A stretch of DNA of 64,000 nucleotides from Sulfidibacter corallicola (GCF_017498545.1 NZ_CP071793.1:6151001-6215000); one strand, 5' to 3'; shown: positions 18,789 to 28,316, counted from the stretch's first letter. The notes: generated by a model not told the origin, from the letters alone. Made by a program: numbers and translations.

Positions 18789-19835
18789 TCATGGTTTCTC
18801 GCGGCCCGCGAGAATCAACGGCTCCGGTTCCAGGCGTACGCCGAATCGCTGGAGGACGCCATCCTGGATTTCGTTTTTGAGTGCGATCACTTCGGCCGAG
18901 CTGCCCGAACCTCGATTGATCAGGGCCAAACAGTGTTTCTGGGAAAGGCCCACTCCGCCGCGAACCAGGCCCTTTTTGAAGCCACTGTGATCGATCAGCC
19001 AGGCGGCCGACAATTTGACCCGTCCGTCGTCCTGGGCGTAGGCCGGATGCGGCTCGCGGCAACGGGTTTGAAACGCGGCATAGGCTTCGGGGTCGAGTAT
19101 CGGATTGGTGAAGAAGGAGCCGCAACTGCGGGCGTTGGGATCGGTCGGATCGGCCAACATCGACTTTTCGCCGCGCACGATCAGGACCGCGGCCCGGGCT
19201 TTTGCGACCGAGGCGTCCTTTGGGAGGCGTTTGGTCAGGTCGGGATAGGTCACGGTCGCCTTGCCGTTGCGTCTCAGGTTGAAGCGCACGGAAAGGACGA
19301 CGGCGCGGTCGCGCCAGGCACCTTTGAAGACACTGTCCCGATAGGCGAAGGCACAGCGTGCGTTGTCCCAGGATTCCACTTGCATGGTCTCCAGGTTCAG
19401 GATTTCCACTTCCGTGATGGTCTGCGACACTTCCTGGCCGTAGGCGCCGATGTTCTGTATCGGCGCCGCGCCTACCAGCCCCGGGATACCGGACAGGCAT
19501 TCGATTCCGGCCAGGTTCCGGGCTACCGCTTCCGCCACGAAATCGTCCCATAGCTCGCCCGCCGCGGCCGTGACCTCCACGTCCCGATTCTGGTTGTTCT
19601 GCCGGTATTCGATGCCCTTCATGGCCAGGGCGATCACCAGGCCGGGAAAGCCGGTGTCGTCGAAGACCAGATTGCTGCCGCCACCGAGCAGAAAGAAGGG
19701 CAGTCGATGGTTGCGCGCCCAGGTGATCATCTCCACCAGATCCGTGGTCGTCCTGGCCTGGCCGAAATAGCGGGCCGGTCCACCGATTCCGAGGGTCGTC
19801 AACGGGGCGAGGGGCACGTTCTCTCTGAGGTTCAC
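18789..19835 (-). CDS. murB: UDP-N-acetylenolpyruvoylglucosamine reductase
   Basis: A 348-residue MurB, the FAD- and NADPH-dependent enzyme that makes UDP-MurNAc for peptidoglycan. It shows TTLGIGGPARYF at the N-terminus, the FAD-binding LLGGGSNLVF, GIPGLVGAAPIQNIGAYGQE and AYRDSVFK. The proton-donating serine is in SCGSFFTNP, and the catalytic Glu is near the C-terminus. The extra loop around the AYRDS region and the overall length fit type I MurB, as in E. coli. I chose GTG 19835 over the longer ATG at 19913: GGAG sits 5 bases before it, homologues begin at this point, and the 26 extra residues are Pro/Ser/Arg-rich. It is not in a division-and-cell-wall cluster here. Confidence 0.93.
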   Translation of the reverse strand: MNLRENVPLAPLTTLGIGGPARYFGQARTTTDLVEMITWARNHRLPFFLLGGGSNLVFDDTGFPGLVIALAMKGIEYRQNNQNRDVEVTAAAGELWDDFVAEAVARNLAGIECLSGIPGLVGAAPIQNIGAYGQEVSQTITEVEILNLETMQVESWDNARCAFAYRDSVFKGAWRDRAVVLSVRFNLRRNGKATVTYPDLTKRLPKDASVAKARAAVLIVRGEKSMLADPTDPNARSCGSFFTNPILDPEAYAAFQTRCREPHPAYAQDDGRVKLSAAWLIDHSGFKKGLVRGGVGLSQKHCLALINRGSGSSAEVIALKNEIQDGVLQRFGVRLEPEPLILAGREKP

Positions 19836-20211
19836 GTCAGCTCCAGGGGATAGGTGTTGGGAGGGGGGTGAAGTGGGCCGGCATGGCTTCGACGGGAATG
19901 GCCGGCGAGACACCGGGTCTCGGCAAGCTCCCGGAAAGTCTCAGTATAGGCAGCGAGGGCAGGGAGTACAAGCCGGTGGGGCAGTCGCCGCGGGGGATCT
20001 CTCCTCCAGGACCTGGATGGCCTACCTGGCCCTTTCTGACCACGAGGCCTCTCGAAGGGATTTCGGCTTCGGAACCGCTGGATCGCCGCGGTGATTCATG
20101 ACGTCTGAATGGGGCATGGTCTCGGCCCAAAAAAAGGAGATTCGCCGAGGCTCGATCGAGTGAGAACGTGTTATGGTCATCGCATCCTATTCAGCATGTC
20201 GAGAGGCCCAT
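19836..20211. other. Divergent intergenic stretch murB / SDR
   Basis: There are 376 bases between two divergently transcribed genes. Promoters for both are expected, but I see no strong consensus pair. Open frames in it are not convincing. Confidence 0.4.
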
Positions 20212-21195
20212 ATGAGCAAGCCGTTGCAGGGGAAAATTGCGGTGGTGACCGGTGCCACCCGTGGTGCGGGGCGCGGCATCGCCTGTATGTTGGGCGAGGC
20301 CGGTGCCACCGTTTATTGTACCGGGCGCAGCGTGCGGGGGCGGATCGCCACGGCGGGGCGTTCGGAAACCATCGAAGAGACCGCGGAGATGGTGACCGCC
20401 CATGGCGGGGAAGGGATCGCCGTGAAGGTGGATCACACCGTCGAAAGCGAGGTCGTCGCCCTGTTCGAACGCATCGCCGAAGAGCGGCCCCACCTGGACA
20501 TTCTGGTCAACGACGTATGGGGCGGCGATGCGCTCACCGAATGGAGCAAGATGTTCTGGGAGCTGGATATCGAGAAGGGCATGACCATGTTCCATCGCGC
20601 CGTCCATGGCCACATCCTCACCAGTCGCCATGCTTTCCCGCTGTTGGCCAAGGCCGATCACGGTTTGATCGTCGAGGTGACCGACGGCGATCACATGGGT
20701 TACCGGCTCAATCTCTACTACGACCTCGTCAAGACCGCGGTCATTCGGCTCGCTTTCGGCATGTCGCGCGAATTGGCCAAATACCCCATCACGGCGCTCG
20801 CGGTGACGCCGGGTTTTCTTCGCTCCGAGGCGATGCTCGACCACTTCGGCGTGACCGAGGAGAATTGGCGCGACGGGGTGGCCAAGGACCCGCATTTCAT
20901 CGCGTCCGAAACCCCCTTCTACGTAGGGCGGGCCATCGCGGCGTTGGCCGCCGATCCCAACGTTGCGGCCAAGGCGGGTCGGGTGTTCAGTTCCTGGGAC
21001 TTGGCGCTCGAATACGATTTCGTCGACGTAGACGGCAGGCAACCCATCTGGTCGCGCCACCTTTTGGAAACCACGGGCCAGAACTTCGTGGCTTGCGACG
21101 AGGCTTTTTACGACAAGTATTGCAGCGACGGTCCCTTGGAGACCCTGTTCTCCGATTGGCCGCCCGGCCCCGAATCGAGCGGGGACCGGAAGTGA
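20212..21195 (+). CDS. SDR family oxidoreductase, DHRS1-like
   Basis: A 327-residue short-chain dehydrogenase. Residues 5-30 hold the cofactor loop VVTGATRGAGRGIA (TGxxxGxG), followed by TGRS, which suggests an NADP preference. The usual NNAG is replaced by NDVWGG. The catalytic motif is YYDLVK (Y-x3-K). The usual catalytic serine position, about 13 residues before, reads VTDGD, so the proton-relay residue appears to be Thr or absent. That pattern and the length resemble the DHRS1-like branch with its ~60-residue C-terminal extension. ATG 20212 follows GAGAGG and is preferred to the longer frame from 20173. It is alone on its strand; substrate unknown. Confidence 0.8.
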   Translation: MSKPLQGKIAVVTGATRGAGRGIACMLGEAGATVYCTGRSVRGRIATAGRSETIEETAEMVTAHGGEGIAVKVDHTVESEVVALFERIAEERPHLDILVNDVWGGDALTEWSKMFWELDIEKGMTMFHRAVHGHILTSRHAFPLLAKADHGLIVEVTDGDHMGYRLNLYYDLVKTAVIRLAFGMSRELAKYPITALAVTPGFLRSEAMLDHFGVTEENWRDGVAKDPHFIASETPFYVGRAIAALAADPNVAAKAGRVFSSWDLALEYDFVDVDGRQPIWSRHLLETTGQNFVACDEAFYDKYCSDGPLETLFSDWPPGPESSGDRK

Positions 21196-21651
21196 TCGCG
21201 AGCCGAAGATAGGCCATTCGCCCCATCCAAATGTCGTGAGATTCGCGATTCGGCGAAACGAATCCCTGTTTTTCGTCACCCTGACTTAAAGGAGACTCTC
21301 CGCGTTCTCGGGTTGTACGGCAGGCTCGGCGCTGTTGCGCTAAGTGGTTTGAAGTAGCGATCTTCGGGGGAGGCGTGTATGCTTGTTCGACTTCGAGGTC
21401 ACGGGTCGGCGATGCTCCGTTCCATCTGGAGGTTCCCGATCCCCATCCACGGCGAAATCCCGAGATCATCTCCGATGACACTGCCGAAATCGGTCGCCCT
21501 TTCGGGCGTTTTCATCGATTCGGTAGCCGCGGTCACCGAGGGGGCTTTGCTTGGCGTGTGACCATCGCAATTGGTATACTGGGGTGTTTATCCCCCCGAA
21601 ATTAAAAAACTTAATCATTCATTTTCGCTTGAGATCAAGGGTTAGAAGGCT
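21196..21651. other. Gene-less stretch before the FadL-like pair
   Basis: There are 456 bases. Apart from the putative promoter at 21551-21580, nothing was recognised. Small frames here (for example near 21379) have no ribosome site and unusual composition. Confidence 0.45.
21551..21580 (+). promoter_or_regulatory. Putative extended -10 promoter
   Basis: TTGGCG (21551-21556), an 18-base spacer and TATACT (21575-21580) preceded by TGG (extended -10). It is about 70 bases before the first FadL-like gene. Confidence 0.45.
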
Positions 21652-23061
21652 ATGAAAAAGATCTTATTTTGTGCGATCTTCCTGAGTTCGTTCGGCTTAC
21701 TCGCGCAGAACGACATGCATGCCAACATCGATTTACAGTTTCGGTTCGCCAACCCCGGTGCCCGTGCACAGGCCATGGGTGGTGCGTTCATCGGTTTGGC
21801 CGACGATACCACCGCCATCTTCGCCAACCCGGCCGGACTGGCGCGTTTGGCCAGTACCACCGTGGTGGCCGAATTGGGCAACACCGACCGGGACAACAAC
21901 ATTCCGTTTTACAGCGGAACCATCGATCGGGTGGCGCTGCAGGACTTCGAGTTCAATTTGCAGGATCGGGACTTTCCCGAAACGACCACGTCCGTGCCCT
22001 TCGTGGCCTACGTCGATACGCGGTCTCGGTTGAAGTGGGGGGTGTTCTACGCCGAGCAGGCCAACTTCGAGCGGCGCTTCGAAACCGCCGGGGTGACCAT
22101 TCCGCGCTATCGCAATCCGGACTATTTGAGCAACAACACCCTCACGTTTTTTCCCGACAGCGATCATTTCATCGATCTGCAGATGCGGACGGTGGGCGTC
22201 AGTGCGGGATTCGCGTTGACCGAACGGCTCTCGGTGGGGGTCACCCTCAATTACAACGATTTCCAGTACGAGGGCAAAACCGATCTGTTCATCCCCGATT
22301 TCCAGGCACTCTTTCCGAACGAAACCTTCAACCCCGCCTTTCTCGATGCGATCGAACCACTGATCGGCGATTCGCTGGCGCGGGTGGACGTCGACGGTGA
22401 CGATCAGGCGGTCAGCGTCTACGCAGGAATTCTGTTCGCACCCAACCCGCGATTCAGCATCGGGTTGGCCTACAAGCAGCAGCCCAAATTCGAATACGAC
22501 TTCACCACCAACGGTATCGACACCAACACGCTGGAGGAACTGCCCACCGAAACCGGCGTCGGCGATTTCCGGATGCCCGACAGTTACGGTGCCGGCATCA
22601 GCTTCAAGCCCACCGACCTGTTCATCTTTTCGTTGGAAATCAACCGGGTGCTCTATTCCGAGTTGGCGGAAGACTTTACCGCCTTTTTCGCCAATCCGGT
22701 GGACCCCGCCAACAACCGTCAAGTCGTCGGTGACGTCACCGAGTACCATGCCGGGATCGAGTACATCATCACCTCGACCACCTTTCCGCTATCGTTGCGT
22801 GCCGGCTACTGGTTGGAACCCTATCACGCACTGCAAAACGAGAAACTGGACACGCAAATCCTGTTCGGGTACACCGACGAAAGCGGAGACTTTCTGGCCA
22901 GCTTCCGACAAAACGTGTTTTTACAGCAGTTTGCTGAGGACGAAAACCACATCACCTTTGGCGCCGGCCTGAGTGTGGGGCGGCATTTCGCCTTGGATGT
23001 GGCTGCCGATATCGCGGACGAAACCAGTTCCTACAGCCTTTCCGGCATTTATCGATTTTAG
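21652..23061 (+). CDS. FadL/OmpP1-like outer-membrane beta-barrel protein (copy 1)
   Basis: A 469-residue outer-membrane protein. The signal peptide runs MKKILFCAIFLSSFGLLAQ. Mature residues about 25-65 contain FANPGARAQAMGGAFIGLADD then IFANPAGLA, the N-terminal hatch signature of the FadL/TodX/PorV-type barrels. The rest alternates strand-like segments with acidic loops and ends in SGIYRF, with the terminal phenylalanine used for BAM recognition. FadL proteins transport hydrophobic compounds, while PorV-like ones serve secretion; the sequence alone does not decide. AGAAGG precedes the ATG. A paralogue follows after 12 bases, so the two are surely co-transcribed. Confidence 0.78.
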   Translation: MKKILFCAIFLSSFGLLAQNDMHANIDLQFRFANPGARAQAMGGAFIGLADDTTAIFANPAGLARLASTTVVAELGNTDRDNNIPFYSGTIDRVALQDFEFNLQDRDFPETTTSVPFVAYVDTRSRLKWGVFYAEQANFERRFETAGVTIPRYRNPDYLSNNTLTFFPDSDHFIDLQMRTVGVSAGFALTERLSVGVTLNYNDFQYEGKTDLFIPDFQALFPNETFNPAFLDAIEPLIGDSLARVDVDGDDQAVSVYAGILFAPNPRFSIGLAYKQQPKFEYDFTTNGIDTNTLEELPTETGVGDFRMPDSYGAGISFKPTDLFIFSLEINRVLYSELAEDFTAFFANPVDPANNRQVVGDVTEYHAGIEYIITSTTFPLSLRAGYWLEPYHALQNEKLDTQILFGYTDESGDFLASFRQNVFLQQFAEDENHITFGAGLSVGRHFALDVAADIADETSSYSLSGIYRF

Positions 23062-23073
23062 CGAGGAAGCGAC

Positions 23074-24420
23074 ATGAAACGGCTTGTTCTCCCTATGTTT
23101 TTGATGTTGGCCGGAATCTCGGCCTTTGCTCAGCACAACAACCGCAGCGCGCGGGATCTGCAGTTCCGGTTCGGCAACCCCGGCGGCCGTTCGCTGGGAT
23201 TCGGCGGCGCATTCCTGGCTCTTGCCGACGACGCGACCGCACCGGTAGCCAACCCCGCAGGGATGACGCGCACCACCAAGCGATCGTTGGCCTACGAGTT
23301 GAACTACGAGCGGCGCGACAACGAGATCCCCTTTCAGTCGGGCTCGATACTGCAGACCAACCTCTTTGAATTCGATTACAACTTCACTGCGGCCGACGCA
23401 CCCGAAAGCCAGTTCCAGGTGCCCTATCTGGCGGTCGTGCTGCCCCACGGCAACCTGCGTTACGGCTTCTTCGTGCACCAGCAGGCCAAGCTGGAACGCA
23501 GTTATACCTCCGAGCCGATCACCGTGTGTCATCTCGGCTCCAATTTCTACCCCAACTGCGAGCTGGACGAACGGCCCGCGAGTTTCAACCCGTCCACCGA
23601 TGTCCTGGACCTGGATATCGTCAACGCGGGTGCCTCGCTGGCCTACGGTTTCGGCGACACCTTTTCGATCGGCGCATCCCTGTTCTTCAGTCGTATGGAC
23701 TATCAGGCCGATTCCGTCATTCTCGCCGAACAGGTGCTGGACACGGTGCGGATCGAGAAGTTGGCGCGTGGCGAGGACGAGGATTTCGGCGGCATGGTGG
23801 GCGCTCTGTGGCGCGCGACCAACGAACTGTCGGTCGGCGTGACCTACAAGTTCCAACCGGAATTCGTCTACACCGCCACCCTGAATTCCGAACGACCTCT
23901 GCCCGGAACCCCGGACAACTTCGTTCAGGAAGGCACCTTCAAGATTCCCGACTCACTGGGGATCGGCGTCAGCATCGCGCCGCTCGAGAACCTGACGATC
24001 AACGTGGACGCCGTGCGGGTCTACTATTCGGAGGTCACCGACGAATTGATCGACTTCACGGGCGTCGAGGTCAACGACCGGGTGGTGACCCAGGCGATGT
24101 CCGACATCACCGAACTGCACGTGGGCATGGAGTGGGTTTTCCTGAACCTGGCCTATCCGCTTTCCCTGCGCCTGGGTTACTGGCTCGATCCCTACCATGC
24201 CGCCGTCAACTCCATCGAGGACAGCCAGATTCTCGGTGGCTTCGATCCGCAGCAGCCCGAATTGCGAGACATCTTCTTCCTGCACCTCTTCGAGGAAGAC
24301 GAGAACCACTATTCCCTCGGGTTGGGTTGGTCGTTCGGGGAGAACTTCCAATTCGATGCCGCGGTGGAAGTGGCCGATCAGAGCACCAATGCGACGGTGA
24401 GCGGTATCTATCGCTTTTGA
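23074..24420 (+). CDS. FadL/OmpP1-like outer-membrane beta-barrel protein (copy 2)
   Basis: A 448-residue paralogue of the gene just upstream. It has the same plan: signal peptide (LVLPMFLMLAGISAFAQ), the NPGGRSLGFGGAFLALADD and NPAGM hatch motif, beta-strand repeats, a shared SLRLGYWLDPYHA block (SLRAGYWLEPYHA in copy 1) and the same SGIYRF C-terminus. Unlike copy 1 it carries two cysteines in a CHLGSNFYPNC loop (about residues 152-162), a likely periplasmic or surface disulphide. It ends before the bidirectional terminator at 24531. The pair looks like an old tandem duplication that has diverged in its loops. Confidence 0.78.
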   Translation: MKRLVLPMFLMLAGISAFAQHNNRSARDLQFRFGNPGGRSLGFGGAFLALADDATAPVANPAGMTRTTKRSLAYELNYERRDNEIPFQSGSILQTNLFEFDYNFTAADAPESQFQVPYLAVVLPHGNLRYGFFVHQQAKLERSYTSEPITVCHLGSNFYPNCELDERPASFNPSTDVLDLDIVNAGASLAYGFGDTFSIGASLFFSRMDYQADSVILAEQVLDTVRIEKLARGEDEDFGGMVGALWRATNELSVGVTYKFQPEFVYTATLNSERPLPGTPDNFVQEGTFKIPDSLGIGVSIAPLENLTINVDAVRVYYSEVTDELIDFTGVEVNDRVVTQAMSDITELHVGMEWVFLNLAYPLSLRLGYWLDPYHAAVNSIEDSQILGGFDPQQPELRDIFFLHLFEEDENHYSLGLGWSFGENFQFDAAVEVADQSTNATVSGIYRF

Positions 24421-24530
24421 ACCGGGTTCGGCCTGCGATCCTTTGATTCCGGGCCGTCACCCATCGCCATGATTCAAGCGGCCGGCTCATGCGACGAGTC
24501 GGCCGTTTCCGCGAATGTCCTGGATCGGGT

Positions 24531-24566
24531 CAAAAAAAAACACGGCCTCGGTGGGCCGTGTTTTTT
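24531..24566. terminator. Bidirectional rho-independent terminator
   Basis: CACGGCC-TCGGTG-GGCCGTG is flanked by nine A on the left and six T on the right, between the convergent FadL-like pair and the helicase gene. Confidence 0.9.
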
Positions 24567-24588
24567 GGTGATCGGAGATGCGGAGCGA

Positions 24589-26619
24589 TCAGGAGTTCGC
24601 CGGCTCCACGTAGGACACGGGACTCTCCGAGATGAAGAGCTCGAAGCTCTTGTATTGCTTGCCGTCGGCCGCCAATACGGCTCTCAGCGAACCGGAGCCG
24701 ATGTTGATGAAGCTCTCGTGGTCCTTCATGAAGATATCGCCGATATCCTCCATGCGGGCCCGGCCCTGGCGGCGCAGGATGTTCTGAATGTCCATCTGGT
24801 CCAGGCCGTCGCGACGGCCCAGCGACAGGCAGACCGTGGTGAACGACTTGTCACGGCCCCGGCCCCGGTCACGACCCCGTCCACGTCCGCGGTCATGGCG
24901 TGAACCGCGACCTTCGGGGCGGCGATCCTTGTCTTCGTTACCGCGATGACGAGGTGCCGTATCTTCCTTGGGGGCAGCCGCTTGTTCGGTGTCGGGCGTT
25001 GCTGGTGCGTTCGCTTTCTGTTGATCCGCGTCGTGATCCCGGCCGCGTGCGGCGCGATCTTCGTTGCGATCTCGGTCGCGGCTACGGCCACGCCCGCGGT
25101 CGTCGTCGCGATCCCGTCCGCGTCTGCGGTCGTCGTCGCGATCTCGTCCACGCGTTTCGCCACGGCGACCACCGCGCCGTCCGCGACGGCGCCCGCCGTC
25201 TCCATCGCGATCGCGGTCTCGATCACGGTCACGGTCTCGATCACGGTCACGGTCTCGATCCCGGCCGCGATCGCGGCTGGATTCCGAGCGTTCGGGTTTG
25301 TTGTTCTGGTAGTGCTCGGTGGGATCCTCGGGGATCGCCGGACGCAGGAACTTTTCCAACAACAGCGGCAACAGGCTCTTGGCCTGCTCTGCGGTCAGGT
25401 TTTCGGCGAGTTGGGTGAATTCGTCGCCGATATCGGCATCCTTGGCGTAATCGATCGAGCTCAGCTTGCCCAGGTGATGGTTGATGCGACCTTCGATCAC
25501 TTCGGCCTCGGTGGGCATCTGAATTTCTTCGGCCTCGATGCTGTTGGCGATCAATGCCTGGCGGAACCCGGCCAGGTCGTGGCTGGACACCAGGGAAATG
25601 GCCACGCCCGATTTACCCGCGCGGCCGGTACGGCCGGTGCGGTGGACGTAGGTTTCCGAATCGCCGCTGGAGCTGTAATTGAACACGTGGGTCACGGCCG
25701 GCACGTCGATGCCGCGTGCCGCCAGATCGGTACACACCAGGTGTTGCACGAGGCCGTTGCGCATCTTGCCCAGCGTCTTTTCCCGCTGGGTTTGCGAGAG
25801 ATCGGAAGACAGACCCTCCGCATTGACGCCGGCTTTGGCCAGGAACAGGTGGACCGATTTCACTTCCGAGCGCGTGTTGCAGAAAATGAAGCTGATCTCC
25901 GGCTGCTCCTTTTCCAGGAAGGCCAGCAACCCACGTTCCTTGTCGGCCGCGTCGACCATGCAATACCGGTGAGAAATTTCCTTGGGCGCGATTTCCTTCT
26001 CGCTCAGGGTGATGCGTTCCGGTTCGTCCATGTGCTGGTGGATCAGGCTTTCGACGCTGTAGGGGAAGGTGGCCGAACTCATCACGATTTGGCGGCGTCG
26101 GGGCAGGTGTTTGAAAATGAGCTGAACGTCTTGAAGGAAACCCATCGACAGCATTTTGTCCGCTTCGTCCAGCACGATGCCGCGAACGACGGAAAAGCTC
26201 ATGGTGCGCCGCTTGAGGTGGTCCAAGATGCGGCCCGGCGTGCCGATGACGATCTGAGCGCCCTCGCGCAAGGCGTTGATTTGGGCTTTCATGTTGGCGC
26301 CGCCGTAAATGGCGGCCACACTGACGCTCATATTCTGCGACAGTGAATCCAGTTCCGCGTAAACCTGGGCGGCCAGCTCACGAGTGGGAACCAGGACCAC
26401 GAACTGAACGGCGGGAACGTCTTCCATCACGCCATTCAGGAGGGGCAGTCCGAATGCGGCCGTCTTGCCGCTGCCGGTCTGTGATTGAATCACGACATCT
26501 TTCTTCTCCATGATGACCGGAATGGACTGAGCTTGTATGGGGGTTGGGCTTTCATAGCCCTTGGCCTTCAGGTTTTCCAGGATCGCATCCGAGAAACCAA
26601 GATCATTAAAGTTGTCCAT
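24589..26619 (-). CDS. deaD: DEAD-box RNA helicase with arginine/aspartate-repeat linker and DbpA-like RNA-binding tail
   Basis: A 676-residue ATP-dependent RNA helicase. Core motifs are in order: GYESPTPIQAQSIP (Q motif), SQTGSGKTAAFG (I), PTRELAAQ (Ia), VLDEADKML (II), SSATFP (III), FIFCNTRSEV (IV), TDLAARGIDVP (V) and HRTGRTGRAGKSG (VI). Residues about 440-580 are a low-complexity linker dominated by Arg-Asp repeats. Residues about 595-670 fit the DbpA RNA-binding fold (VCLSLGRRDGLDQMDI, FINIGSGSLRAVL). Such helicases (CsdA/DeaD) act in ribosome assembly and cold adaptation. AGGAG stands 6 bases before ATG 26619. It is transcribed alone. Confidence 0.93.
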   Translation of the reverse strand: MDNFNDLGFSDAILENLKAKGYESPTPIQAQSIPVIMEKKDVVIQSQTGSGKTAAFGLPLLNGVMEDVPAVQFVVLVPTRELAAQVYAELDSLSQNMSVSVAAIYGGANMKAQINALREGAQIVIGTPGRILDHLKRRTMSFSVVRGIVLDEADKMLSMGFLQDVQLIFKHLPRRRQIVMSSATFPYSVESLIHQHMDEPERITLSEKEIAPKEISHRYCMVDAADKERGLLAFLEKEQPEISFIFCNTRSEVKSVHLFLAKAGVNAEGLSSDLSQTQREKTLGKMRNGLVQHLVCTDLAARGIDVPAVTHVFNYSSSGDSETYVHRTGRTGRAGKSGVAISLVSSHDLAGFRQALIANSIEAEEIQMPTEAEVIEGRINHHLGKLSSIDYAKDADIGDEFTQLAENLTAEQAKSLLPLLLEKFLRPAIPEDPTEHYQNNKPERSESSRDRGRDRDRDRDRDRDRDRDRDRDGDGGRRRGRRGGRRGETRGRDRDDDRRRGRDRDDDRGRGRSRDRDRNEDRAARGRDHDADQQKANAPATPDTEQAAAPKEDTAPRHRGNEDKDRRPEGRGSRHDRGRGRGRDRGRGRDKSFTTVCLSLGRRDGLDQMDIQNILRRQGRARMEDIGDIFMKDHESFINIGSGSLRAVLAADGKQYKSFELFISESPVSYVEPANS
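25215..25268. repeat. 18-bp tandem DNA repeat inside the helicase linker
   Basis: The unit GGTCTCGATCACGGTCAC occurs at 25215-25232 and 25233-25250, with a third diverged copy to 25268. It encodes part of the Arg-Asp run of the helicase and is a likely site of length variation. Confidence 0.8.
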
Positions 26620-26947
26620 GGCAACTCCTAAACATGTAGGTGGTCGAAAAAATCGCGCGGCTGGGCCTCGACGACATGTGGGAGGCCCAATTGTGCTTGG
26701 ATGGGAAAACGTACATTTGAAACGCTTGCTTCTGTATTGAAATTGGCCTGAAGGCTTTTGGTTCGAGCGCGATGCCTTCGGTACCCAGCTCCGGATCCGA
26801 CGATCACGGGTCGGCCGCCATTTTCCTCATTTGACCGGGGCACTTGGTGTCAACCCGGGTCATCAACATCTGCAAAACAACGCGGAATGCAACATTCAAA
26901 CAACCACACGACCAATAGTTGTTACATCCGGGGCGGGAGCGGGGTAG
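26620..26947. other. Gene-less stretch between helicase start and tRNA-Arg
   Basis: There are 328 bases. It should hold the helicase promoter and 5' leader; I recognise no clear promoter, no cold-shock box and no terminator. Confidence 0.4.
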
Positions 26948-27022
26948 TGGTACCCCTGGGTGGAATCGAACCACCGCACCTGGCTCCGGAGGCCAGTGCT
27001 CTATCCACTGAGCTACAGGGGC
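26948..27022 (-). tRNA. tRNA-Arg (anticodon CCG)
   Basis: Read on the minus strand it folds as a full cloverleaf with encoded CCA. The acceptor GCCCCTG pairs with CAGGGGT (first pair G-U), the anticodon stem is CTGGC/GCCAG with loop CTCCGGA (anticodon CCG), and the T-arm contains GGTTCGATTCC. Confidence 0.95.
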
Positions 27023-27491
27023 ATGGTCGGAAAGTCTAGCAAATGTTCGACGAACTTGCTACGGTCAATTTGAACACAGGTGCAGATAAGCCGCAAGCAG
27101 TTAAACGAGATGGGGTGTGTTTGGCTGATACCACTGTGCATTCACTGGTTAGGGATCATGATCGAATGCCGGTCAGGCGGGTTCCGAGCCCTTCTGAGAA
27201 CCTGAACGCAGTCTCGTGAAGAAGTTTTTTACTCGGGGAAATGTCGCGTGAGGATCCATGATGCCGGCGATGATCGAGACCGATGGGATTGTCGCCTAGA
27301 TTACGATTGTCGCCGCCTCCGAGAAATTGAAGTGTTTTTCGGTTTTGCCGAAATGTGGTTAAAGCTATGATCCTTCCGAATGGGCTGATCGCGGGCGTAG
27401 GTTCGCGGTACCCACGAGTTCCTGTGTTTTGTGTGTTGGGTTTGGTCTTCCATCCGATAGGCTCGGCCGCTGTTTTTCTCCAAGGTGTCTT
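27023..27491. other. Gene-less stretch upstream of tRNA-Arg and the DUF2270 gene
   Basis: There are 469 bases between divergent transcription units. A minus-strand TAGACT (27032-27037) could be the -10 of the tRNA, but its -35 is weak. Nothing else was recognised. Confidence 0.4.
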
Positions 27492-28286
27492 ATGACTCAG
27501 CCTACGCGATACCGACTTCAAGATTTCGACCTCGAGGAAGAAGCGGATATCGAACCCGATGTCCGCTCGCAAAAATCTTCGAAGAAGGCCGAACACCCCA
27601 CCGCGGGCGGTGATTTCGAAACCTACCCGTTGACGCGGCCCGAGTACATCTCGGCCATGGTACACCTCTATCGCGGCGAACTCACGCGCTCCAACACCTG
27701 GCGCTTGCGGCTGGACACGACCACCAACTGGGCCATCATCGCCACCATGGGCTTGCTTTCGTTCGCGTTCAACCTCAAGGAACACACCCATGGCAGCATC
27801 GTATTGGGCATGTACCTGGTCCTGCACTTCCTCACCCTGGAGGCGCGCCGCTTTCGCTTTTTCGACGTGTGGCGAACCCGATTGCGCATGATCGAGGAAA
27901 ACTTCTACGGACCGATTCTGACGCGCGACCTGTCCAGTCCGGAACACAACTGGGGTGACCTGGTGGCCGACGACCTGCTTCACCCGCGTTTCAAGATCAC
28001 CTATCTGCAGGCCTTTCGGACCAGGTTGTTGCGCAACTACGTGGCGCTGTTCATCATTCTGCTGTTCGGCTGGGCCGTCAAACTGTTGATGCACCCCCAG
28101 GCCGAGGGCATCCACTGGTGGGAACACATGGCCTTCGGGCCGATTCCCTGGTGGCTTTCGCTGCTCACCGTTTTTGCCCTGTACCTGTTCCTGGTGTGCG
28201 TGGTGATCTTCGTGCCGCCCTCCCACCCCGCGGAGGGGGATTATTGGAACGTGGAAAAACCGCTGGGGAAAATTTCAGATTTTTGA
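27492..28286 (+). CDS. DUF2270-type integral membrane protein
   Basis: A 264-residue protein with an acidic cytoplasmic N-terminus (about 50 residues). Four hydrophobic segments are visible: WAIIATMGLLSFAFNL, SIVLGMYLVLHFLTLEA, LLRNYVALFIILLFGWAV and WWLSLLTVFALYLFLVCVVIF. The conserved blocks MVHLYRGELTRSNTWR, LEARRFRFFDVWRTR and LRMIEENFYGPIL are what I recognise as DUF2270. No biochemical role is known to me. ATG 27492 follows AAGGTG; the longer frame from 27429 would add 21 poorly coding residues. The gene is alone and followed by a terminator. Confidence 0.8.
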   Translation: MTQPTRYRLQDFDLEEEADIEPDVRSQKSSKKAEHPTAGGDFETYPLTRPEYISAMVHLYRGELTRSNTWRLRLDTTTNWAIIATMGLLSFAFNLKEHTHGSIVLGMYLVLHFLTLEARRFRFFDVWRTRLRMIEENFYGPILTRDLSSPEHNWGDLVADDLLHPRFKITYLQAFRTRLLRNYVALFIILLFGWAVKLLMHPQAEGIHWWEHMAFGPIPWWLSLLTVFALYLFLVCVVIFVPPSHPAEGDYWNVEKPLGKISDF

Positions 28287-28316
28287 CGGCCAACCCTGGC
28301 CGATTCCCGCGGGCAT

